In this document: positions 8,018 through 16,362 of the stretch, piece by piece | Position numbering within the stretch: position 1 is the stretch's first letter | Layout: each line of letters opens with the position of its first letter | NCBI GenBank assembly: GCA_910576855.1 | Contig: CAJTJP010000018.1 | Span: 1-64,000 of the forward strand | Source of the DNA: Erysipelotrichales bacterium | Lineage (GTDB): Bacteria; Bacillota_I; Bacilli_A; Erysipelotrichales; Erysipelotrichaceae | DNA: 64,000 bases | Direction: 5' to 3' | Notes under the pieces: generated by a model | What the model saw: only the letters and a program-made list of their open reading frames with translations | The model's database searches: none | Told to the model about the DNA's origin: nothing | Position numbers and translations under genes: made by a program

Positions 8018-8093
8018 TGGTGACGCGTACGGGATTCGAACCCGTGAATGCATGCGTGAAAGGCATGTGAGTTAACCGTTTCTCCAACGCGCC
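8018..8093 (-). tRNA. tRNA-Glu (anticodon UUC)
   Basis: A full cloverleaf is visible on the minus strand. The acceptor stem pairs GGCGCGT with ACGCGTC (one G-U), the anticodon stem pairs CATGC with GCATG around the loop CTTTCAC, and the T arm is ACGGG-TTCGAAT-CCCGT. The loop gives anticodon TTC. The CCA end is encoded at 8018-8020. The plasmid-like module lies directly downstream, and tRNA 3' ends are common integration sites; no second copy of the 3' end is seen in the window. Confidence 0.95.
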
Positions 8094-8127
8094 GTTAAGC
8101 AATTCATTTCAGCGGAATTGCTCTAAT

Positions 8128-8156
8128 ATAATACCACTCAATCAGCCTTATGTCAA
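8128..8156 (-). promoter_or_regulatory. Sigma-A promoter of tRNA-Glu
   Basis: On the minus strand a perfect TTGACA (8151-8156) is followed after 17 bases by TATTAT (8128-8133), 35 bases before the tRNA 5' end. Confidence 0.8.
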
Positions 8157-8236
8157 TCAATTTCACGCACTTTTTCTACTTTTTACAAAAAAGCACCGTT
8201 ATCAGTTTTTTTACTATAGCAATATCCCCGGATTGT

Positions 8237-8803
8237 TTATGCAAAATTAAAATAAGTCAACATTCCCACATAGATCCCATAAGCAAAGGAATACGGATCA
8301 TCCCGCAGCTTTTGCGCATCACCGGCATTGCTTAGATACCCCAATTCCACCAGTACTGCCGGCATTTTCGTTGCCCTCAGCACATACAAGGAAGGATTGG
8401 TCCGCACAATATTATCCTTCATATTCGCCTGCTCTACAATACCTGCAACGATATCCTCACCTAAATACCATGCGCCGGAGTTTCGTTGATAAACATATGC
8501 CTCACTGCCGTTGATGCTCGGATTCGTATTATAATTGCTGTGAATACTGATGAAATAATCAGCTCCCCAATAATTTGCCATATCCACACGTGAATGCAGT
8601 GAATCAGTTGTCGAAGTGCCGAGCACCTGCTGCGGAAACATTCGGCTCGTTCGAACAATGAAGCGCGGATCGCTGTCCAGTAAATCCGCCAGCATACTGC
8701 CGACCGTAAAATTTACTTGTTCCTCGCTTAAGCCATTGCCGCTCGCACCGCCGTTTATCGTTCCCGGATTATGTCCCTGATCTATAAAAATTTTAATTGC
8801 CAT
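8237..8803 (-). CDS. N-acetylmuramoyl-L-alanine amidase (Amidase_3)
   Basis: The 188-residue enzyme would cut the bond between N-acetylmuramic acid and L-alanine in peptidoglycan. It has the zinc ligands of the family: IDQGHNPG (His11), GLSEEQ (Glu27 or 28) and ISIHSN (His88), with the catalytic VELGYLSN (Glu153). It consists of the catalytic domain only, with no signal peptide or wall-binding repeats, like phage endolysins or intracellular enzymes. The start MAIKIF follows AGGGG at 6 bases. It stands alone between tRNA-Glu and a divergent gene. Confidence 0.9.
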   Translation of the reverse strand: MAIKIFIDQGHNPGTINGGASGNGLSEEQVNFTVGSMLADLLDSDPRFIVRTSRMFPQQVLGTSTTDSLHSRVDMANYWGADYFISIHSNYNTNPSINGSEAYVYQRNSGAWYLGEDIVAGIVEQANMKDNIVRTNPSLYVLRATKMPAVLVELGYLSNAGDAQKLRDDPYSFAYGIYVGMLTYFNFA

Positions 8804-8969
8804 ACTATCCCCTCTCAAGCTATTCTATGCTTCACCTCGAACAATGCAATGACAAATGCCCTGGCATCGAAAAAATATAGCTAATTCAATAAAAAAGCGC
8901 TATAATAACAATACGGCAAACAATCAAAACTGTATCATTGCCGTTTCACAAAGACAAAGGAGGATTTAT

Positions 8970-9515
8970 ATGAAAAAGGTATTGTGTATTATGAGTGAAC
9001 AATTTGAGGAGTTGGAAGCAGTAGGCACCATTGCCCTTTTGCGACGCGCAGGAATCGAAGTAAGCGTTTGTTCTCTGCATGACCATAAAGCGACCGGTCG
9101 CTTTCAAATCACCTTATCAGACCTCATGTGTATTGAGGAAGCAAACATCAGCGAATACGACGCACTGTTTTTACCCGGCGGCCCTCACTACAAGGAACTG
9201 CTTGAAAATAAAGCAGTTCAACAAATTATTCAAGTCTTCCACACACAAACAAAATATATCTGCGCGATTTGTGCAGCACCGACAATACTCGGGCATTTGG
9301 GTATATTAAAAAATCGTCAATATACTTGCTTCACCAGTATGAACGAAGATTTCGGCGGCACTTACATTGATAAGTACACTGCACTTGACGGCCACATCAT
9401 TACCGGCAGAAGCGCTGCCGCAGTCATCGATTTTTCATTTGTGATTATCGAACAGCTGTTGGGAAAAGAAAAAGCAGAAGAAGTCAAAAATTCCATTTAC
9501 TACTATCAATCATAG
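8970..9515 (+). CDS. DJ-1/PfpI family protein
   Basis: The 181-residue protein starts MKKVLCIMSEQFEELEAVG, with AGGAGG 8 bases upstream. The DJ-1 signature is clear: an early acidic residue (EELEAVG), FLPGG around residue 68, and the nucleophile elbow ICAICAAPTILG with Cys101. The family includes the YajL/ThiJ proteins proposed to act in carbonyl stress or protein repair. Longer upstream reading is possible but lacks a ribosome site. A good terminator follows. Confidence 0.9.
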   Translation: MKKVLCIMSEQFEELEAVGTIALLRRAGIEVSVCSLHDHKATGRFQITLSDLMCIEEANISEYDALFLPGGPHYKELLENKAVQQIIQVFHTQTKYICAICAAPTILGHLGILKNRQYTCFTSMNEDFGGTYIDKYTALDGHIITGRSAAAVIDFSFVIIEQLLGKEKAEEVKNSIYYYQS

Positions 9516-9552
9516 AAACAACACCGCTTTATTCCGAAAAAACAAAGATACC

Positions 9553-9587
9553 AAGACGGCTTCCCCCCCTTGTAAGCCGTCTTTTCC
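9553..9587 (+). terminator. Intrinsic terminator after the DJ-1 gene
   Basis: AAGACGGCTT (9553-9562) pairs perfectly with AAGCCGTCTT (9574-9583), followed by TTCC. The loop is 11 bases. Confidence 0.85.
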
Positions 9588-9721
9588 TATATGTATCTCA
9601 TTAAGAGGTATCATTTTCAAAGATATCATTTTCAACATCAAACGAAAACTTCTGACCGCGAATTATTATTTTTACCCACGCCGATCCCTTGCATTATTTC
9701 GTTTATTTATGAATTTTCGTA

Positions 9722-9749
9722 TTACATTTCACTGAACATGTGCTATAAT
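9722..9749 (+). promoter_or_regulatory. Promoter of the patatin gene
   Basis: TTACAT (9722-9727), a 16-base spacer and TATAAT (9744-9749), which is preceded by TGC to give an extended -10. The gene starts 22 bases downstream. Confidence 0.65.
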
Positions 9750-9771
9750 AGCACCTAAAGGAAGTGGTGAA

Positions 9772-10629
9772 ATGAAGAAACTGGGAATGGTTTTAGAAGG
9801 CGGCGGTATGCGTGGAGTATACACAGCCGGAGTTCTGGATTTCTTTATGGATCGTGATTTTTATCCCGACGGAATTGCCGGTGTATCTGCCGGAGCCTGT
9901 CATGCCGTCAGCTATATCTCGAAACAAAAAGGACGCAATTATCGTGTAAATACATCATATTTAAAGGGTAAGGAATATTTAAGCCTTCATTCTCTCATAA
10001 AAAACGGTTCTCTGTTCGGAATGGACTTTATATTTCATAAAATTCCGGAGGAGCTTGATCCGTTTGATTATGATGCCTATGGAAAAGCAAATATCGATTT
10101 TATCAGCGTATGTACAGATATGGAAAGCGGACAGCCGTATTATCACATCATAAAAGACCCAAAGCAGGATATCGATTATATTATGGCGTCAAGCAGTCTG
10201 CCGCTGTTATCACCGCCGGTCGAACGCAACGGCCGCAAGCTGATGGACGGCGGTGTCGCCGATTCAATTCCGATTGACTTTATGAGAAAGCGCGGATATG
10301 AAAAAAACATTGTCGTTTTAACACAATACGGCGGATATCGCAAGGGCAAGAACAATCTCATGCCGATCATTCGATATCAATATAAAAACTATCCTTTATT
10401 TGTCAAAGCGATGGAGGAGCGACATATCCATTACAACGAAACACTGGATGAACTCGCACGGCTGGAAAAAGAAGGCTCTGTCTTTATTATCAGACCGAGT
10501 AAGCCGGTCACGATTTCTCGTTTGGAAAAAAATTTGGATAAGCTGTATGCACTTTATCAGGAGGGCTATCAGGACGCTCAAAACCAATATACAAAAATGA
10601 TGGAGTTTGTGAAGCAAGCGAGCCAATAA
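9772..10629 (+). CDS. Patatin-like phospholipase (RssA type)
   Basis: The 285-residue protein has the oxyanion motif EGGGMRGVYTAG (residues 9-20), the nucleophile elbow GVSAG with Ser39, and the catalytic dyad partner in MDGGVADSIPI with Asp159. This Ser-Asp dyad hydrolyses lipid acyl esters. There is no signal peptide, so it is probably cytosolic or peripheral to the membrane. AAAGGAAGTGGTGAA precedes the ATG. It is monocistronic and followed by a long hairpin terminator. Confidence 0.9.
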   Translation: MKKLGMVLEGGGMRGVYTAGVLDFFMDRDFYPDGIAGVSAGACHAVSYISKQKGRNYRVNTSYLKGKEYLSLHSLIKNGSLFGMDFIFHKIPEELDPFDYDAYGKANIDFISVCTDMESGQPYYHIIKDPKQDIDYIMASSSLPLLSPPVERNGRKLMDGGVADSIPIDFMRKRGYEKNIVVLTQYGGYRKGKNNLMPIIRYQYKNYPLFVKAMEERHIHYNETLDELARLEKEGSVFIIRPSKPVTISRLEKNLDKLYALYQEGYQDAQNQYTKMMEFVKQASQ

Positions 10630-10654
10630 AACATAAATAAATGAAATACAAAAT

Positions 10655-10708
10655 AAAAGAATGATATGCTGTCTCCTTGTGAAGGATCGACATGAATCAT
10701 TCTTTTTT
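10655..10708. terminator. Long bidirectional terminator hairpin
   Basis: AAAGAATGAT pairs with ATCATTCTTT and an inner stem pairs CCTT with AAGG around GTG. The plus strand has six T after the stem and the minus strand TTTTATTTT, so it can serve both the patatin and the convergent CcdA-TlpA genes. Confidence 0.75.
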
Positions 10709-10732
10709 ATATTGGATAATACTCGATAATGC

Positions 10733-11920
10733 TTACTTCGCCTTATCTGCTTCCCCTTGTTCCTTTACCTGCTTAAGAATATTTTCCATTGTCGCTAAAT
10801 CGATCCCGCCCGACAGATATCCGAAAACCGTTTGATCCTTATTAATCACGAAAACCGTCGGGAACGAATAAATTCCGTACTTCATAAACAGCTCTCCAGT
10901 GTCGTCAAACAATACCGGGAAAGTGATATTTTGTTCATCGATAAATTCCATGATACCCGAAGTATCTGTCTCCTGTCCGCCGTTTGGATATACGATCGTT
11001 ACGACCGCAATTTCGTCACTGTCCTTATACTTATCATGCAGCGCTTGGATTGCCGCAATTTCATCACGACACACCCCGCACCATGTACCCCAAAAATTCA
11101 TATACAGTATCTTGCCCTCGTAATCGGATAAAGAAACAAATCGCCCGTTTTGATCAGATAATGAGAAAGGAATCGCCGCCGCACTTTCTTCTGTTGAAGA
11201 ATCCTGATCTTGATTGCCAGCACTATCTCCCAACACGCGAAATCCGCCGAAAGCCATCACTGTACCCATCACAATTAAAATAATCGCTCCGACCTTAACG
11301 ATCACCCGCAGCCAAATATCATGCTTACGAAAAAACAAAGCTGCCTGCTTCGCAAAAAAGCTGATAAACAGAAACGGAAATGCAAACCCGATCGCATAGC
11401 ACGATACAAGAAAGGTCGACTGCAGAAAATCACCGCTTCCCGACGCCATAATCAAAATCGACGCCAAGGCAGGACCGATACAAGGCGTCCATGAAAAGCT
11501 GAAGGTAAAGCCCATAATGAAAGCAAGCGCAAGATTCATTCTTCGCCGATTGAAATCAAATTGAATATGCAGCGTTCGCTCTAAAAACGGTATTTTAAAA
11601 ACACCGAGCTGAATCAGTCCGAGCAGTATAATCAAAATACCGCCGATCCGCATAAACCAAACATCAGTACTTTGGAAAAACTGACGAATAGAGGTAATGG
11701 ATATATTCAGCAACATCAATGCGACAAAAATACCCGCAATAAAGGTTAGGGTAAATAACAGACTTTTTTTACGCGAAGGCTTTTGTTCCTCCAAGGAACC
11801 GCTTAAATAACCTAGGTAAATCGGTAACAGCGGAATGACACAAGGTGAAAAGAAGGATATAAAGCCTTCCGCAAGCGCAGTAAGAGTGCTGATATTTTCT
11901 ATAACAGAGCTGTCTAACAT
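10733..11920 (-). CDS. CcdA-TlpA fusion: membrane electron carrier with extracellular thioredoxin domain
   Basis: The 395-residue protein joins two parts. Residues 1-235 form a CcdA/DsbD-type membrane domain with six hydrophobic segments and both key cysteine motifs (FSPCVIPLLPIYLG and SWTPCIGPAL). Residues 255-395 form a TlpA/ResA-like thioredoxin domain with MNFWGTWCGVC as the CxxC site. CcdA carries electrons across the membrane to the outside thioredoxin, which then reduces extracytoplasmic thiols or methionine sulfoxide reductase. Such parts are usually encoded by separate adjacent genes; here they are one chain. AGAGG lies upstream of the ATG. Confidence 0.88.
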   Translation of the reverse strand: MLDSSVIENISTLTALAEGFISFFSPCVIPLLPIYLGYLSGSLEEQKPSRKKSLLFTLTFIAGIFVALMLLNISITSIRQFFQSTDVWFMRIGGILIILLGLIQLGVFKIPFLERTLHIQFDFNRRRMNLALAFIMGFTFSFSWTPCIGPALASILIMASGSGDFLQSTFLVSCYAIGFAFPFLFISFFAKQAALFFRKHDIWLRVIVKVGAIILIVMGTVMAFGGFRVLGDSAGNQDQDSSTEESAAAIPFSLSDQNGRFVSLSDYEGKILYMNFWGTWCGVCRDEIAAIQALHDKYKDSDEIAVVTIVYPNGGQETDTSGIMEFIDEQNITFPVLFDDTGELFMKYGIYSFPTVFVINKDQTVFGYLSGGIDLATMENILKQVKEQGEADKAK

Positions 11921-12237
11921 AGGATACCTCTTTCATTTTGATTGTTTTCTAATTTATTATATCAAATTCAATTCATGATAGATAGCACGATTTTTACTTT
12001 CTGATTTTTTATTTTGATAAGATTAAAGGGAAATGCAGCAACGTCACTTTCAATGTTATTACATTTGCGCATTTGAATATAAAAATAGAATATTCTAATC
12101 AGATAATATAAAAACAGCCACAGAAAAGGACATTTCTTTATTCAATGTCCTTTTCAATATCCTTTCACGGCATATAAATGCTGTAGCTTCCGATACAGCC
12201 GCAAAGAGGCTTTAACGTCTGTGATTCATTGATCGAC
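11921..12237. other. Intergenic region between ychF and the CcdA-TlpA gene
   Basis: No gene is seen. The region holds a clear hairpin terminator at 12124-12154 and a weak CTGTA/TACAG hairpin near 12180-12200. The rest is A/T-rich leader of the CcdA-TlpA gene. Confidence 0.5.
12124..12154. terminator. Bidirectional terminator after ychF
   Basis: AAAAGGACATT (12124-12134) pairs perfectly with AATGTCCTTTT (12144-12154). On the minus strand it would end the ychF transcript about 85 bases past its stop. Confidence 0.8.
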
Positions 12238-13341
12238 TTACACATTGAAGCGGAAATGAAGTACATCTCCATCCTTTACCTCATATTCCTTGCCCTCCAA
12301 ACGCAGCTTACCCGCTTCCTTGACAGCCTGTTCGCTTTCCAAACGATCGATATCCTCAAAGGCATAACATTCGGCACGAATAAAGCCCTTCTCAAAGTCA
12401 GTATGTATGACTCCGGCACATTGCGGTGCTTTCATTCCCTTACGGAACGTCCATGCGCGGCATTCATCACTGCCCGCTGTTAAAAAAGTACATAAGTCTA
12501 AAATACGATATGCGGCTTTGATTACCTTATCAAGTCCGCTTTCCTGTATACCTAAATCATTCAAAAATTCCTGTTTTTCCGCTTTATCCAGCTCTGATAA
12601 TTCTTCCTCGATTTTTGCACAAATCGGTATCGCAATATTATTTTCCGCTTGAGCAAATGTAAGCACCTTTTGAAAATAGCTGTTGTCACTCGGATTCGCA
12701 ATCGATTCCTCAGACATATTGGCTACATAAATCATCGGCTTCATCGTCAACAAGGAAAAGGCTTTGATTAGTTCCGCTTCATCATCATTCATTTCTACAC
12801 TGCGGGCCGCTTTCCCACTGCCGAGTGCTTCATGAAGGCGTTCCATCAGCGCCAATTCACTTAATGCGTCCTTATCCTTATTCGTTTTTGCCTTGCGCTC
12901 AATTTTACTGATGCGGTTTTCGATTGTCTGAATATCCGCCATAATCAATTCCAGATTGATAATTTCAATATCACGAAGCGGATCGACTGAGCCCTCCACA
13001 TGAGTAATATCGGCATCATCAAAACAACGCACGACATGACAGATCGCATCTGTCAAACGAATATTGCTTAAAAACTGATTCCCCAGTCCTTCTCCCTTTG
13101 AGGCTCCCTTGACAAGACCTGCAATATCGGTAAATTCAAACGTAGTATAAATAGTTTTTTTCGGCTGAAACAGCTGAACCAAACGATCGATACGCTCATC
13201 GGGAACCTCTACAACACCGACATTAGGTTGTATTGTCGCAAACGGGTAGTTCGCAGCCTCTACTTGGCTTTTTGTTATCGCATTAAACAGGGTCGATTTT
13301 CCTACATTCGGCAAACCGACAATCCCGGCAGTTAACGGCAT
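12238..13341 (-). CDS. ychF: YchF/OLA1-family ATPase
   Basis: The 367-residue protein starts MPLTAGIVG and carries the P-loop GLPNVGKST (residues 9-17), TDIAGLVKGASKGEGLGNQFL as the G3 region, and VANMSEE in place of the GTPase NKxD, as expected for ATP-preferring YchF proteins. The C-terminal TGS-like domain ends DVLHFRFNV, as in the family. YchF binds ribosomes and is redox sensitive. An ATG nine codons further upstream is open, but the family length and AAAGGA spacing favour 13341. Confidence 0.95.
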   Translation of the reverse strand: MPLTAGIVGLPNVGKSTLFNAITKSQVEAANYPFATIQPNVGVVEVPDERIDRLVQLFQPKKTIYTTFEFTDIAGLVKGASKGEGLGNQFLSNIRLTDAICHVVRCFDDADITHVEGSVDPLRDIEIINLELIMADIQTIENRISKIERKAKTNKDKDALSELALMERLHEALGSGKAARSVEMNDDEAELIKAFSLLTMKPMIYVANMSEESIANPSDNSYFQKVLTFAQAENNIAIPICAKIEEELSELDKAEKQEFLNDLGIQESGLDKVIKAAYRILDLCTFLTAGSDECRAWTFRKGMKAPQCAGVIHTDFEKGFIRAECYAFEDIDRLESEQAVKEAGKLRLEGKEYEVKDGDVLHFRFNV

Positions 13342-13768
13342 GTTCATCATCCTTTCGTCTTTCATCAATCATTTTACCATGTTTTATCGGAATTGAAAAT
13401 CATTGATTTCATTTACTCCCCGGTATACTTAGAGCCGTTCTATTTGAAAAGAGCTTTTTTATACTTGGAAATATTCTAATACATCCATCCTATGCTTATT
13501 TTGTATTGGTTTATTATTTTAAGTATGTCATACATTCTCTTTAAGATAGAATTGATTTATGTTTTCTTATACCATTTTCTTTTATTAAACCGCTGTCTGC
13601 CAAACCACCTTACCGCATTAGTTCCTTCACCAAAATATGAATGCGCTCCTCTTTCAGCCCAAGAATATCGGTAAAATCAGCAGCACTATACCACACATCA
13701 GATGCCGTTACAGCTTTATTGCTTGAATATCTTATCTCGTACTGCTGAAATGCATTAAAAATATAACC
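13342..13768. other. Non-coding stretch with no clear feature
   Basis: A 60-codon plus-strand ORF at 13492-13674 has no ribosome site and an unusual composition. I see no convincing gene, RNA or terminator. The part near 13370-13450 is presumably the ychF promoter region. Confidence 0.4.
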
Positions 13769-13978
13769 CTACTGATCCTCAACCGGCGCGTGCTCAATCA
13801 CCTTTTTCAGTTTCTTTTCAAACTCGACCCGCGGAAACAGCACACTGGTGCCGCAGCCTAGACACTTGATGCGAATGTCAGCTCCCATGCGAATTACACG
13901 CCAATGTTTCGACTTATGGCATGGGTGCTCCTTTTTCATTTCTACAATATCATTCAGATTATAATCTTTATCAACCAT
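13769..13978 (-). CDS. DUF951 family protein
   Basis: The 69-residue protein begins with VDKDYNLNDIVEMKKEHPC and has IRIKCLGCGTSVLFPR, the signature of the DUF951 (YyzM-like) family found throughout Firmicutes. The C-H and CxxC residues suggest a small zinc or nucleic-acid-binding fold. AAGGAG lies 7 bases before the ATG. It follows folD after 11 bases in the same operon. The function is unknown. Confidence 0.9.
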   Translation of the reverse strand: MVDKDYNLNDIVEMKKEHPCHKSKHWRVIRMGADIRIKCLGCGTSVLFPRVEFEKKLKKVIEHAPVEDQ

Positions 13979-13989
13979 TTTTGTTCTCC

Positions 13990-14856
13990 TTATCCCTGAG
14001 CGCTTTTTTGATGTGCAAAATAAGCATCCAATGTATTACTCATCAACATTGCGATAGTCATCGGCCCGATACCTTTCGGAACCGGGGTAATATAAGCAGC
14101 CTTCGATTCTGCCGATGCAAAATCAACATCACCGCACAGCTTGTTGTTTTCATCTCGATTCACACCGACATCGATCACAACCGCCCCCTCCTTGATCCAA
14201 GAGCCATCCACCATGCGCGGCTTTCCTACCGCAACGATCAATATATCAGCCATTTTCGTTATTTCCTTTATATTCGGCGTTTTAGAGTGCGTGATCGTAA
14301 CAGTCGCATTTGCCGCAAGCAGCAGCTGTGCAATCGGCTTGCCAACGATATTCGATCTGCCGATTACGACCGCATGCTTACCGCTGAGCTCCTTCATCGA
14401 AATACGCTTCAGCACCTCCATAATGCCTTTAGGCGTACAAGGCAAAAAGGTCGGCTTGCCCATCATCATTCTGCCGATATTATACGGATGAAAGCCGTCA
14501 ACGTCCTTTTCGGGAGAAATCGCATAAAGCACACGACTTTCATTGATATGCTCAGGCAACGGAAGCTGTACCAATATTCCGTCAACCGCAGCATCTTGAT
14601 TCAGCTTATCAATCAAAGCTAACAGCTCACTCTCCCGGGTATCCTCACTCAGCTGAATCAATTCATTCTCCATGCCGATTTCATGACAAGCCCGCTCCTT
14701 TCCCTTCACATAGGAAAGCGAAGCCGCATGATTTCCGATCAATATTACAACTAAACGCGGAAGGCGTTCATTTCGCTCCTTCAGCTCGGCGATCTGCTGC
14801 TTTAAATCTGCTTTGATATCAGCGGCTATTTCACTGCCGTAAATTACTTCTGCCAT
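13990..14856 (-). CDS. folD: Bifunctional methylene-THF dehydrogenase/cyclohydrolase FolD
   Basis: The 288-residue enzyme interconverts methylene-, methenyl- and 10-formyl-tetrahydrofolate using NADP. The motifs are YVKGKERACHEIG (the catalytic lysine region, YxxxK), GILVQLPLPEHI, DVDGFHPYNIGRM, the nucleotide-binding VIGRSNIVGKP, and PVPKGIGPMTIAML near the C-terminus. The start MAEVIY has AGGAGG 8 bases upstream and overlaps the dtd stop by 13 bases. Family length is normal. Confidence 0.97.
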   Translation of the reverse strand: MAEVIYGSEIAADIKADLKQQIAELKERNERLPRLVVILIGNHAASLSYVKGKERACHEIGMENELIQLSEDTRESELLALIDKLNQDAAVDGILVQLPLPEHINESRVLYAISPEKDVDGFHPYNIGRMMMGKPTFLPCTPKGIMEVLKRISMKELSGKHAVVIGRSNIVGKPIAQLLLAANATVTITHSKTPNIKEITKMADILIVAVGKPRMVDGSWIKEGAVVIDVGVNRDENNKLCGDVDFASAESKAAYITPVPKGIGPMTIAMLMSNTLDAYFAHQKSAQG

Positions 14857-15314
14857 ATCGTTCCCTCCTGCCATTCTGCACTGTCTAATAAAATCGTAAC
14901 CGGACCGTCGTTACAAAGCTCAATTTTCATATCCGCACCAAACACCCCTGTCTCTACAGGAATCCCATAGGATCTCAGCTGTTCGTTGAAATACTCATAC
15001 AAGGGCTTTGCCTGTAAAGGTCTTGCAGCTTTTTCAAAACCGGGACGTCTGCCGCGACGACAATCCGCATACAGCGTAAACTGCGAAATCGACAAAATCG
15101 ATCCCCCGATATCACGCAAAGAAAGATTCATCTTTCCCTTTTCATCCTCAAACACACGCAGCTCCGCCGCTTTCTTGGCTAATTTTTCAACTGTTTCCTC
15201 GCTGTCCTCCTGTGTGATTCCCACAAGCAATAAAAAGCCCTGTTTGATTTGAGCGTAAACATCACCGTCTATCGTAACACTCGCTTGAGTTACTCGCTGC
15301 AATAATACTCTCAT
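14844..15314 (-). CDS. dtd: D-aminoacyl-tRNA deacylase Dtd
   Basis: The 156-residue protein hydrolyses D-amino acids from mischarged tRNA. It carries the SQFTLYAD motif, the RRGRRPGFEKAA segment and NDGPVTILLDS with the Gly-cisPro pair. Its length is near the usual 145-150. It is the first gene of a dtd-folD-DUF951 operon. The ribosome site is weak (no clear GGAG), while the ATG matches the family start MRVLLQRV. Confidence 0.95.
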   Translation of the reverse strand: MRVLLQRVTQASVTIDGDVYAQIKQGFLLLVGITQEDSEETVEKLAKKAAELRVFEDEKGKMNLSLRDIGGSILSISQFTLYADCRRGRRPGFEKAARPLQAKPLYEYFNEQLRSYGIPVETGVFGADMKIELCNDGPVTILLDSAEWQEGTIWQK

Positions 15315-15693
15315 ATATTCACATCCTATTCAAAATATTCTGTCTTACAATCACTCTATATAGTATACACGAATCATCACTGTTCTTCCAGTTTAAACCA
15401 CAAGATTTACAATATCCGAAGCTATCTTAAAAGTATGCGCAGTTTCCCCTTTACGCTCACCCTGTTCATTTTTCTGCCACTCCTTCTTTATCAACTCTTT
15501 TTGAAAAATTCATCGACTCTTTCTAAAAAAAACACCTCATTTAATTATATCACTGATCTGCATCAGAATACGTTATGGCTATTTTTATCAATAAAACACC
15601 GTTTCAACCATGCTTCTGACGTATAAGATTAGCTATTTTAGCGTAAAAAATAAAAAAAATTAAAAAAACACAAAATTTTTCACTAAATTATGT
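15315..15693. other. A/T-rich intergenic region
   Basis: No gene is supported. A 63-codon plus-strand ORF at 15435-15626 lacks a ribosome site. The region becomes very A/T-rich (runs of A near 15645-15675) just before the extended -10 of the putative small RNA. Confidence 0.4.
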
Positions 15694-15884
15694 TATACTA
15701 TATATGCATGGTGATTGGATAAGCAAAAACCTGCCTGTTATGATTTCTCTTCCGCCTAGCAGAATCTCTAAACAAACAAAAAATCATAACAGGATCGTAT
15801 TTCAGTTCTCCCTCAAAAACACACAATACTTTTGAAATACGATCATAAAAAACGATACCTTCCTAACCCGGTATCGTTTTTTTA
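15694..15884 (+). ncRNA. Putative three-hairpin small RNA
   Basis: An extended -10 (TGTTATACT, 15691-15699) is followed by a stretch without a reading frame that forms three successive perfect hairpins. Stem 1 pairs CCTGTTATGATTT (15734-15746) with 15781-15793. Stem 2 pairs ATCGTATTTCA (15794-15804) with 15833-15843. Stem 3 pairs AACGATACC (15851-15859) with GGTATCGTT (15870-15878) and ends in a T-run. Expected length from about 15706 is near 175 bases. It does not resemble 6S, tmRNA, SRP or a riboswitch class that I know. Strand is chosen from the promoter and the T-run. Confidence 0.5.
15848..15883. terminator. Bidirectional terminator shared by the small RNA and the 51-aa gene
   Basis: AAAACGATACC and GGTATCGTTTT form the stem with a 10-base loop. 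T-runs follow on both strands (TTTTTTT on plus, TTTTTT on minus), so it can end both the plus-strand RNA and the convergent small gene. Confidence 0.8.
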
Positions 15885-15887
15885 TTT

Positions 15888-16043
15888 TTATGCGCTCTGT
15901 TGATCGTTTCCTTCGTTTGCCGCCAGAGCCTTAAGCTGCGCGTCCTTTTTTCTTTTTCCGGCATAAAGCTTCAGTCCGCCGAAAATACCCGCTGCACTCG
16001 CAACCGTAACTACGATTGCTTTACCGATTTTACCTTTTTTCAT
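15888..16043 (-). CDS. Small single-pass membrane protein, 51 aa
   Basis: The frame encodes MKKGKIGKAIVVTVASAAGI and continues FGGLKLYAGKRKKDAQ with a polar tail ending NDQQSA. It has a basic N-terminus and one hydrophobic segment (about residues 9-24), then a lysine/arginine-rich juxtamembrane stretch. AAGGAGG lies 8 bases before the ATG, which makes a real gene likely despite the short length. A terminator follows. No family recognised. Confidence 0.7.
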   Translation of the reverse strand: MKKGKIGKAIVVTVASAAGIFGGLKLYAGKRKKDAQLKALAANEGNDQQSA

Positions 16044-16362
16044 CTTCTGCTGCCTCCTTTTTACGATTGATAATATTTTAGCACTAAAAACAAATAAATC
16101 ATAGTATTATATCAAAAATGTAATTTATCTTTTAATAAAGTACAGTTTACAAGGGACTGCACAAGGTAACACCCTGACGATCATTTGGTTTACACGTGGC
16201 TTGTCCATTGAAAAACTATCTCAAGTATGACTTTTTGTCCGCCTGTACCGTAGATCCATAAGGCAGGAAATCGGCCCGAAAGACACATATTTCCTTGCTT
16301 TCGTATTTGTGATATAATTGGAACACAAAGAACAATGAATCACGGTTTAACGGAGGAAAGGT
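16044..16362 (+). promoter_or_regulatory. Promoter region of the DUF3267 gene
   Basis: The 319-base gap has no gene. An extended -10 (TGATATAAT, with TATAAT at 16313-16318) lies 45 bases before the gene start and TTTCCT is at the -35 distance. Nothing else clear is seen. Confidence 0.5.

Noticed and set aside
8018-8050. Search for a second copy of the tRNA-Glu 3' end as an attachment site
   Set aside because: No second copy was seen in the window, so integration at this tRNA is only a possibility.
9600-9660. Short direct repeat TATCATTTTCAA near the DJ-1 terminator
   Set aside because: Only 12 bases, A/T-rich and without symmetry or nearby regulator; likely chance.
13492-13674. Plus-strand ORF of 60 codons
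   Set aside because: No ribosome site or recognisable domain, and random-like composition.
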